Shown here: piece by piece, positions 6,229 through 12,521 of the stretch
Layout: every line of letters starts with the position of its first letter
How positions within the stretch are numbered: position 1 is the stretch's first letter
Virus record (IMG/VR): IMGVR_UViG_3300034093_002238
Location: 1 to 22,317 of that record
Source of the DNA: a virus
Strand: one strand, 5' to 3'
Length of the DNA: 22,317 nt
Made by a program: the position numbers and the translations under genes
Notes under the pieces: model-generated
Told to the model about the DNA's origin: nothing
Seen by the model: the letters and a program-made list of their open reading frames with translations, nothing else
Databases searched by the model: none

Positions 6229-7998
6229 TTGGCAGATAAAAATTTTAAAGTAAAGACTAGCATAACTAGTCCAACTCCTATTGCCCTCACAGAGGGCGGA
6301 ACAGGACAAACTTCTGCTAATAATGCTTTAAATGCAATATTGCCAGTTCAAACATCTGCAGCTAATAAATTTTTACAGTCAGATGGAACATCTACATCTT
6401 GGGTTGCTGCAGCAGTTGTAAATAATGCTACATTTACTGGATCTTCAATTGTTATCCCATCTGGAACAACCGCCGAAAGACCAGCATCTCCAGTAACTGG
6501 AGCAATTAGATTAAATACAACATCTGGAACATTAGAGTTTTATACAGGCACTGCATGGGGATCGATTGCTACTTTTCCACAACCACCAACATCACTTGTT
6601 GCAACAAATGTTGGCACATCTCGTGCATATAATAATGCATCAGCATCTGTAGCATTTACTACAGCAGCTGCAGATGGTGGATCAACAATTACTGGATATA
6701 CAATTACATCAAATCCAGGTTCATTTACTGCAACGGGTTCAACATCTCCAATAGTCGTAACAGGATTACAATCAGCTACTTCATATACATTTACTGGTAC
6801 AGCAACAAATTCAATTGGTTTAAGCACAGTGTCTTCAGCCTCATCTAGTATTACCGCTACTACTGTTCCACAAGCTCCTACTATTGGAACTGCAACTGGT
6901 GGTACAGTAGGGGTTGTCTCAGTGCCATTTACAACAAACGCTACAGGTGGCTCTGCAATCACTGGTTATACAGTTACTTCATCTTCAGGCGTTACTGCTA
7001 CTGGTGCATCTTCTCCTATTACCATAACTGAAACTGTTGGTGGCACATATACCTATACAGTCGTAGCAACTAACGCTAATGGTAACTCTGCAGCATCTGC
7101 TGCTTCTAACTCTGTAACATCATCATTTACTTTCTCTGTTGATTACCTTGTTGTAGCAGGTGGAGGAGGAGCAGGAGGTGGACTATATAATTCCAAATAT
7201 CCTAGCGGTAACGCTGGTGGTGGCGGTGCTGGTGGTCTGCGTTCAAGTGTTTCCCCAACTGGAGGTGGAGGCAGTGCTGAATCAACTTTAACATTAACTC
7301 CAGGAATTAATTATGCGGTAACAGTAGGAGCAGGTGGCACGGGTACTGCTGGCAACGGTTCTGGATTCGGTGGCGATGGAACTAATTCTTCATTTAGCGG
7401 AAGTGGTATTTCAACAATAACCTCTACTGGTGGTGGTGGTTCGGTTAATTACAATACGTCACCATCACGAAACGGAGGAAGCGGTGGTGGCGGTAGCGCT
7501 GGTGGAGGAGGACAAGCTGGTTCGGGAACTTCAGGACAAGGATATGGTGGCGGTAACAAAAATCAATCCTCAGGTGGCGGTGGTGGCGCAGGAGGAGGGG
7601 GAGCAACTGGTAGACCTGCTGGAAGTAGCGCAGGAGGAGTTGGTGTTTCCAACAATATAAGTGGGTCATCTATATTTTATGCGGGTGGCGGGGGTGGCGG
7701 TGCCGATGATTCAGGTGGATCTGGTGGTAATGGTGGTGGAGGTGGAGGTGCGAGGGTCAATGGTGGTTATTCAGCGGGTAATGGAGGAACCAATTTAGGT
7801 GGCGGTGCTGGTGGTGGCGCAGGCAGTACTAATCCTAGTCAGGTTAATGGAGGAAATGGTGGAAGCGGTGTTGTAATACTTCGTTACCCAAATACTAAAA
7901 CAATTACAATTGGTGCAGGATTAACAGGATCAACTGTAACCTCTGGAATCTACAAGGTGACAACAATTACTGCTGGCACTGGAAATGTGAGTTGGTAA
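6229..7998 (+). CDS. Modular tail fibre: docking peptide, Fn3-like repeats, glycine-rich tip
   Basis: A 589-residue protein. The start is TTG at 6229: an in-frame TGA lies at 6220-6222, and the N-terminus MADKNFKVKTSITSP matches the paralogues at 10866 and 12521. AGGAG (6211-6215) lies 13 bases upstream, unusually far. Domains: N-terminal tag 1-10; 'GGTGQT' segment 23-28 and shaft to about 115; two fibronectin-III-like repeats at about 117-212 and 216-298 ('SRAYNN.A.SVAFT', 'TGYT.TS.PG..TATG..SPI.VTGL...T.YTF...A.N..G'); Gly-rich tip about 308-545; and a final 'GSGVVILRYPNTKTITIGAG' to residue 589. The extra C-terminal strand after 'ILRY' is not seen in the paralogues. A surface adhesin role is inferred from this architecture. 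The next gene begins one base after the stop. Confidence 0.8.
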   Translation: MADKNFKVKTSITSPTPIALTEGGTGQTSANNALNAILPVQTSAANKFLQSDGTSTSWVAAAVVNNATFTGSSIVIPSGTTAERPASPVTGAIRLNTTSGTLEFYTGTAWGSIATFPQPPTSLVATNVGTSRAYNNASASVAFTTAAADGGSTITGYTITSNPGSFTATGSTSPIVVTGLQSATSYTFTGTATNSIGLSTVSSASSSITATTVPQAPTIGTATGGTVGVVSVPFTTNATGGSAITGYTVTSSSGVTATGASSPITITETVGGTYTYTVVATNANGNSAASAASNSVTSSFTFSVDYLVVAGGGGAGGGLYNSKYPSGNAGGGGAGGLRSSVSPTGGGGSAESTLTLTPGINYAVTVGAGGTGTAGNGSGFGGDGTNSSFSGSGISTITSTGGGGSVNYNTSPSRNGGSGGGGSAGGGGQAGSGTSGQGYGGGNKNQSSGGGGGAGGGGATGRPAGSSAGGVGVSNNISGSSIFYAGGGGGGADDSGGSGGNGGGGGGARVNGGYSAGNGGTNLGGGAGGGAGSTNPSQVNGGNGGSGVVILRYPNTKTITIGAGLTGSTVTSGIYKVTTITAGTGNVSW

Positions 7999-7999
7999 A

Positions 8000-8353
8000 A
8001 TGGCACACTACGCTTTTTTAGATGAAAACAATATCGTTACAGAAGTTATTGTAGGTATTAATGAGACAGAACTTATTGAAGGTTTAGATACAGAAATTTG
8101 GTACGGAAACTTCCGTGGCCAGGTATGCAAGCGTACCTCTTACAATGGCAACATTCGCAAGAACTACGCTGGTATTGGCTACACCTACGATGAAGATAGA
8201 GACGCATTTATATCGCCAAAACCCAAAGAATACCCTTCTTGGATATTAGATAATAATATATGTAACTGGATACCACCAATTCCAAAACCTGACTCGGGTC
8301 TCTGGGAATGGGATGAAGAAACAATTTCTTGGAAAGAGCAAGATCCTGAGTGA
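8000..8353 (+). CDS. Small aromatic-rich phage protein, MAH family (copy 3)
   Basis: A 117-residue protein starting MAHYAFLDENNIVTEVIVGI, one base after the stop of the Gly-rich fibre, so probably translated by reinitiation. The family blocks are present: CKRTSYNGNIRKNYAGIGYT, YPSWILDNNICNWIPPIPKP and WEWDEETISWKEQDPE. It lacks the inserts of the 1564 and 5808 copies and is the shortest. Parts of its DNA use more GC-rich codons (ttccgtggccag, tacaatggcaac) than the neighbouring sulfotransferase genes, which hints at a separate origin for the cassette. Its stop (TGA) overlaps the GTG start of the sulfotransferase-like gene by four bases. No function is known. Confidence 0.8.
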   Translation: MAHYAFLDENNIVTEVIVGINETELIEGLDTEIWYGNFRGQVCKRTSYNGNIRKNYAGIGYTYDEDRDAFISPKPKEYPSWILDNNICNWIPPIPKPDSGLWEWDEETISWKEQDPE

Positions 8354-8883
8354 GAGATCTTTTAATTACCACAGGATTTCCTCGCAGTGGTAACACATAT
8401 TTAAATTATTCTTTTAGATCCTTGTATTACCCTGAAGAAAATACAAGACTTAATGCCCATAGCGTTTCTTATATGGAAAAACATGATCATTTATTTGTAC
8501 CGTTTCGCAACCCGCAGGACAGCATATTATCTTGGCACAACTATCCATCAAATGGTCAATTAGAAGAAGACATAAAATACTATATTAGATTTTATAGTCA
8601 TGTAATGAATAACTTAAACAAAGTAACACTTATGAATTTTGATTACTTTACTAAAGATCTAGAGTATATAAAAAACAAAGTTAAAGGGTCTATAGGCATT
8701 GAAAGTGTATATGATGTCAGTGATGAAGAAATAAAAAGATGTATGCTAAACGACAAAAAAAATAAAAATCTTCCCTTACCAGTTATTAATGATATTTCTA
8801 TAATTAAAGAGACATTGTTAAATACAGAAAGCTTTAAAGAATGCCTTGTTATATATAATAATTTATTAAAGGCTAGCTCTTAG
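8350..8883 (+). CDS. Short sulfotransferase-like P-loop protein
   Basis: A 177-residue protein with a GTG start overlapping the previous stop (GTGA). The N-terminus, MRDLLITTGFPRSGNTYLNY, contains the phosphosulfate-binding loop GFPRSGNTYL (9-18), and residues 51-62 (PFRNPQDSILSW) match the 3'-phosphate region 'R.P.D...SW' of sulfotransferases. It is about 100 residues shorter than the two full-length copies here and lacks their 'YNDLVL.PE' and 'MEFWR' segments, so it is a separate, compact branch and not a truncated copy. Whether it transfers sulfate or only binds nucleotide is open. Its place between an MAH fibre protein and the second sulfotransferase, ahead of an APS kinase, fits a sulfation cluster. 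The family call is fairly sure; the substrate is unknown. Confidence 0.7.
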   Translation: MRDLLITTGFPRSGNTYLNYSFRSLYYPEENTRLNAHSVSYMEKHDHLFVPFRNPQDSILSWHNYPSNGQLEEDIKYYIRFYSHVMNNLNKVTLMNFDYFTKDLEYIKNKVKGSIGIESVYDVSDEEIKRCMLNDKKNKNLPLPVINDISIIKETLLNTESFKECLVIYNNLLKASS

Positions 8884-8889
8884 ATATGC

Positions 8890-8918
8890 TAGACACTATT
8901 ACATATAAATGATACAAT
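8890..8918 (+). promoter_or_regulatory. Promoter TAGACA-N17-TACAAT with extended -10, leaderless gene
   Basis: TAGACA (8890-8895, 5 of 6 to TTGACA), a 17-base spacer, and TACAAT (8913-8918) preceded by TGA, an extended -10. The ATG of the next gene is at 8925, seven bases after the -10 end, where transcription should start. There is no Shine-Dalgarno, so the mRNA is predicted to be leaderless. It gives the sulfotransferase/APS kinase genes their own promoter. Confidence 0.75.
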
Positions 8919-8924
8919 GGCTTT

Positions 8925-9761
8925 ATGTCAAAAACAATTCATTATTTAGCAGGGCTTCCAAGAAGTGGAAATACTTTACTTTCCTCCCTATTAAATCAAA
9001 ATCCTGATTTTTATAGTAGCCCATTAAGCTCACTTAGTGAAATTGTATATAGAGCTCATGAAGTATTATTGCATGAAGAGCAGGCTAATAGAAGCTTAGA
9101 AGATAAAGAAAGATTAAAATCAATTATTCATAATATGCCTCAATATTACTATAAAGGAATAGATAAACCAATAATTTTTGATCGTGAAAAAGCATGGGGT
9201 ACTCCGTATAATATGCAATTGATTAAATATTTAATTAATCCTAACCCAAAAGTATTATTTACTGTCAGAGATATTACAGAAATTATATCTTCATATATAT
9301 TGTTAAATTCTGAAAAAATGAAAAACGATTTTTATAATGCAGACTTTTATCCTAGATTTTATTTAAATGAGCAGGATGCATTTTGTGAATTTATTATGAG
9401 GCCAGGTGGAGATTTAGATAAAGTAATTCTTTCTGCTTCTTCTGCAATTAACCCTGACTATAAAGATAATCTACATTTAATTGAGTATAATGATTTAGTC
9501 TTAAAACCAGAATTAACTATGAAAAAGATATATGACTTTTTAGAGTTAAAACCATTTAAACACAACTTTGATAAGATTAAAAAATTAGAAGAAGATTTTG
9601 ATGAACACATAGGATTTCCAAAAAATATGCATGATGTAAGGTCAAAATTAGGATTTTCTAAAAATAATGCAAAAGAAATACTTTCTGAATACATATACAA
9701 TAAGTACTCAGGAATGGAATTTTGGAGAGAAGACTCTAAAATTATAACAAAGGAAATGTAA
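8925..9761 (+). CDS. PAPS-dependent sulfotransferase family protein (paralogue B)
   Basis: A 278-residue protein, clearly paralogous to the product at 4885. It carries the phosphosulfate loop GLPRSGNTLL (10-19), 'LNQNP..YSSP' just after, 'IFDREKAWG' (84-92), the 3'-phosphate region FTVRDITEIISSY (112-124), and the C-terminal 'EYNDLVLKPELTMKKIYDFLE' and 'YSGMEFWRED' blocks. It should use PAPS and act in the host cytoplasm; no signal peptide or membrane segment is seen. Differences from paralogue A lie mainly in the central 45-80 and 130-165 regions, where acceptor specificity usually resides, so the two may act on different hydroxyls of one acceptor or on different targets. It has its own leaderless-type promoter and is followed two bases later by the APS-kinase fusion gene. 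Confidence 0.86.
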   Translation: MSKTIHYLAGLPRSGNTLLSSLLNQNPDFYSSPLSSLSEIVYRAHEVLLHEEQANRSLEDKERLKSIIHNMPQYYYKGIDKPIIFDREKAWGTPYNMQLIKYLINPNPKVLFTVRDITEIISSYILLNSEKMKNDFYNADFYPRFYLNEQDAFCEFIMRPGGDLDKVILSASSAINPDYKDNLHLIEYNDLVLKPELTMKKIYDFLELKPFKHNFDKIKKLEEDFDEHIGFPKNMHDVRSKLGFSKNNAKEILSEYIYNKYSGMEFWREDSKIITKEM

Positions 9762-9763
9762 TT

Positions 9764-10525
9764 ATGATCATTCAAATTATGGGACTTCCAGGCTCTGGAA
9801 AAACGGAACTAGCAAAAGCACTCAAAGAGCGTATTAATGCTATACATCTTAATGCAGATGAGGTACGTGCAACAGTTAACTCGGATCTTGGTTTTAGCCC
9901 AGAAGATCGTTTAGAGCAAGCACGACGTATGGGAGAGATGGCAAGACTAATTGCTAAGCAAGGCGTTGCTCCAGTAATAGTAGATTTTATATGTCCTACT
10001 GATTTAACTCGTACCGCTTTTGGTAAGCCAGATATCTTGGTATTTATGGATACAATTGCTGACGGTAGATTTGAAGATACAAATAGAATGTTTGAACGTC
10101 CTGATAATGCTGATGTATCATTTATTAGCCATAACTTAGATGCAGAAGAAAAAACATCTCATATAATTGACAAGTTTAGTCTTCACGATTGGTCAGCTCC
10201 AACAACTCTAATGCTTGGCCGATATCAGCCATGGCATGAAGGACACCATGCTCTTTATAAAGAGGCGGGGAAAAGAACAGACCAGGTACTTCTTGGTGTT
10301 CGTAACACATACAACACAAGCGAAAAGGATCCACTTAAGTTTGATCAGGTAAAAGAATACATTGCCAAGGACGAATTTATGGACGGTGCATTAGTATTAA
10401 GACTACCAAACATCACTAATATTGTATACGGTAGAGATGTAGGATACAAGATTGAACAAGTAGATTTGGGGGCAGACATTCATGCTATTTCGGCTACTGA
10501 AAAACGCAAGCAGTTGGGTATTTAA
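9764..10525 (+). CDS. APS kinase (CysC-like) fused to a small nucleotidylyltransferase domain
   Basis: A 253-residue fusion. Residues 1-145 match adenylylsulfate kinase, which phosphorylates APS with ATP to give PAPS: Walker A GLPGSGKT (7-14), LNADEVRATV (29-38), SDLGFSPEDR and E..RR.GE.A.L (40-62), and 'VDFICPT' (73-79, cf. 'AFISP' in CysC). Residues about 146-253 form a minimal nucleotidylyltransferase: GRYQPWHEGH (152-161) with the HxGH signature, GRDVG (223-227) and ISATEKR (242-248). HxGH, GRDxG and ISxTxxR occur in this order in ATP sulfurylase too, but the domain is far shorter and 'GRYQPWH' is closer to NMN-adenylyltransferase-like proteins. It follows a sulfotransferase by two bases, so PAPS supply is the likely job. 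The kinase call is strong; the C-terminal substrate is unresolved. Confidence 0.85.
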   Translation: MIIQIMGLPGSGKTELAKALKERINAIHLNADEVRATVNSDLGFSPEDRLEQARRMGEMARLIAKQGVAPVIVDFICPTDLTRTAFGKPDILVFMDTIADGRFEDTNRMFERPDNADVSFISHNLDAEEKTSHIIDKFSLHDWSAPTTLMLGRYQPWHEGHHALYKEAGKRTDQVLLGVRNTYNTSEKDPLKFDQVKEYIAKDEFMDGALVLRLPNITNIVYGRDVGYKIEQVDLGADIHAISATEKRKQLGI

Positions 10526-10550
10526 ACAATTAGAAAAATCAGGAAAAGCA

Positions 10551-10619
10551 ATGAATGATGCTGAAGACCGAATGGTAGCAGCAATGTTTAAGAAGAAAGA
10601 TAAAGATGACAGTAACTAG
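10551..10619 (+). CDS. Tiny possible ORF (22 aa)
   Basis: ATG at 10551 with AGGA 7 bases upstream encodes 22 residues beginning MNDAEDRMVAAMFKKKDKDD. The frame is open upstream to another ATG at 10482, which would give 45 residues with a helical start (MLFRLLKNASSWVFKQLEKS) overlapping the APS-kinase gene end by 44 bases. It runs 14 bases into the DUF2061 gene. The amphipathic, Lys/Asp-rich sequence could be a genuine short peptide that couples the two genes, or simply a chance frame. Confidence 0.35.
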   Translation: MNDAEDRMVAAMFKKKDKDDSN

Positions 10620-10812
10620 GGCCAGATCTTTTGCCAAGGCATTAAGTTATCGCATATGGGGAACACTTTCTTCATTTGTTGTTGCCTATGTTATAACAAG
10701 AAGTGCCAGCCTGTCAGGTGCAATTGCCTTTTGGGAAACGGTAGTTAAAGTATTTATCTACTACGCACATGAGCGTGGCTGGAATAAGGTTAAATGGGGC
10801 AGGAAAGCTTAA
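10606..10812 (+). CDS. DUF2061 small membrane protein
   Basis: A 68-residue protein with the DUF2061 pattern: a basic N-terminus with 'RSFAKALSYRIWGTLSSFVVAYVIT' (7-31), then 'SGAIAFWETVVKVFIYYAHERGWNKVKWG' (37-65). Two predicted membrane helices lie at about 17-32 and 37-52, followed by the characteristic 'K...YY.HER.W' end. The domain has no established biochemical function. It lies directly after the APS-kinase fusion, close behind the sulfotransferases; a link to sulfate activation is a plausible inference, for instance as a membrane partner. As an inner-membrane protein in a structural-gene region it is out of place as a virion component, which supports a role in infected-cell metabolism. 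Confidence 0.8.
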   Translation: MTVTRARSFAKALSYRIWGTLSSFVVAYVITRSASLSGAIAFWETVVKVFIYYAHERGWNKVKWGRKA

Positions 10813-10823
10813 TAATACTTTTC

Positions 10824-10832
10824 TGATATAAT
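10824..10832 (+). promoter_or_regulatory. Promoter with extended -10 (TGATATAAT)
   Basis: TGATATAAT is identical to the element at 5772-5780. No clear -35 is present 17 bases upstream. Transcription would begin near 10839, leaving a leader of about 27 bases with AGGGG at 10847-10851 ahead of the TTG at 10866. It would drive the two tandem Fn3/Gly-rich fibre genes. Confidence 0.7.
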
Positions 10833-10865
10833 TATCATATACCAATAGGGGATATGTGAACCAAA

Positions 10866-12521
10866 TTGTCAAATAAAGATTTCAAGGTTAAGAATAAACT
10901 ACAAGTAGGCGGAATCCTTGCGTCAGGTCCAGTTGTTTCAGATGCATATGGAAATCTAGATTCAACCTCTTCAATTGCAACACAATACGGCGGAACAGGA
11001 ACAACAACCTCTCCTACATCAGGACAAATACTATATTCATCTGCTGGTACTACTTATGCCCCCGCAACATTAGCAGGGCTACCTGGAACATATGCGGTAG
11101 GTAATACTGCATCTCGTCCAGGATCTCCATCATTAGGACAAATTTATTCAAATACAGAAACTGGTTATATTGAAGTTTACACATCTTCAGGTTGGTCACA
11201 ACTTGGAGTTATTCCTTTAACCCCTACAATTGGATCTGCAACAAATGTTGGTACATCTCGTGCATATAATAATGGAGCAGCAACAGTTGCATTTACACCA
11301 GCAGCTGGTGGAGGCCTTGCGTCAACGTATACTGCAACATCTTCTCCTGGAGGATTTACTGGATCAGCATCTTCTTCGCCAGTAACTGTTACTGGTTTAT
11401 TATCTGCAACAGCATATACTTTTACAGTAATTGCAACAAATGGTTATGGAAATGCTACAGCAACATCACCAACATCTTCAATAACTGCAACAACAGTTCC
11501 ACAAGCTCCAACTATTGGGGCTGTCACAGATAGAGTTTCTTCAGCTGGAGCAGTTAACGTAGCATTTACTACTAATGCTACTGGAGGATCAGCAATTACT
11601 GGATACACCGCAACATCTTCTCCTGGAGGAATAACAGGAACTGGTAGCTCATCTCCAATAATTGTTTCAGGATTAACAGTTGGTACAGCTTATACATTTA
11701 CAGTTACAGCAACAAATGCTAATGGAACTTCTGCATCATCTAGTGCATCATCATCTGTAACACCAACAGCATTTATTGCAACTGGTGGAACAGAAACAAC
11801 AGTAGGTTCATATAAAATACATACTTTTACAGGCAATGGAACATTTGCTGTTAGTGCTGGATCTAAATCTGTAGAATATTTAATTGTTGGTGGTGGTGGA
11901 CATTCAAATGGAACATGTTGTAATGGCGGCGGTGGAGGCGGCGGAGTTTTAACTGGATCTTCTAGTATTTCATCTGGAGCTTCTTTACCAGTAGTAGTTG
12001 GTGGTGCTGGGGCAAAGAATAGTGGCAGGGCACCAGATTCTTCATGGAATTCAATTACAGCACTTGGAGGCGGATATGGTGGATACAGTAACAATAATGG
12101 CGGAGCTGGAGGTTCCTCTGGAGGTGATTCGGAAACTGGACGTAGCACAGGTACAGCTGGAACATCAGGTCAAGGAAATGCTGGAGGTGGAAGCCAGAGT
12201 AGATCTGGTATGCCAGGCGGTGGCGGAGGAGGCGGAGGAAAGGCAACTGCTGGAAGCCTAGGATATAATGAATATGGCGGTGGAAATGGGTATGGAGGCG
12301 CTGGAGGAAATGGAACGGCTTATGATTATTCTGGAACATCTGTTTATTATGGTGCTGGCGGCGGTGGTGGAGCATGGTATGGATATCAAATAGGTGCCGA
12401 TGGAACAGGAAATAGTAGTGGTGCTGCAAATAGAGGTTCAGGCGCTCAAGGTAATAGCGCAATTAATGGAGGCGGACATGATCCTGGATCAGGAATAGTT
12501 ATTTTGAGGTATATTAACTAA
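10866..12521 (+). CDS. Modular tail fibre: docking peptide, Fn3-like repeats, glycine-rich tip
   Basis: A 551-residue protein starting at TTG 10866. The in-frame ATG at 10854 is followed at once by TGA, and the N-terminus MSNKDFKVKNKLQVGG aligns with MADKNFKVK (6229) and MADKDFKIKNKL (12521). Domains: N-terminal tag 1-12; shaft with 'QYGGTGTTTSPTSGQILYSS' and 'GNTASRPGSPSLGQIYSNTE' (40-100) and 'GYIEVYTSSGWSQLGVIP' (100-117); Fn3-like repeats at about 118-210 and 214-301; a strand region ending VEYLIVGGGG (about 310-344); and a Gly-rich tip to 'GSGIVILRYIN'. The tip holds an unusual Cys pair (GTCCNGG). It is the close tandem neighbour of the 12521 gene, joined by TAATG, and nearly collinear with it, showing duplication. 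Adhesin function is inferred. Confidence 0.8.
   Translation: MSNKDFKVKNKLQVGGILASGPVVSDAYGNLDSTSSIATQYGGTGTTTSPTSGQILYSSAGTTYAPATLAGLPGTYAVGNTASRPGSPSLGQIYSNTETGYIEVYTSSGWSQLGVIPLTPTIGSATNVGTSRAYNNGAATVAFTPAAGGGLASTYTATSSPGGFTGSASSSPVTVTGLLSATAYTFTVIATNGYGNATATSPTSSITATTVPQAPTIGAVTDRVSSAGAVNVAFTTNATGGSAITGYTATSSPGGITGTGSSSPIIVSGLTVGTAYTFTVTATNANGTSASSSASSSVTPTAFIATGGTETTVGSYKIHTFTGNGTFAVSAGSKSVEYLIVGGGGHSNGTCCNGGGGGGGVLTGSSSISSGASLPVVVGGAGAKNSGRAPDSSWNSITALGGGYGGYSNNNGGAGGSSGGDSETGRSTGTAGTSGQGNAGGGSQSRSGMPGGGGGGGGKATAGSLGYNEYGGGNGYGGAGGNGTAYDYSGTSVYYGAGGGGGAWYGYQIGADGTGNSSGAANRGSGAQGNSAINGGGHDPGSGIVILRYIN

Noticed and set aside
10801-10823. Imperfect stem (AGGAAAG / CTTTTCT) after the DUF2061 gene as terminator
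   Set aside because: AT-rich with a wobble pair, a 10-base loop and no U-run; overlaps the stop region and promoter and is not convincing.
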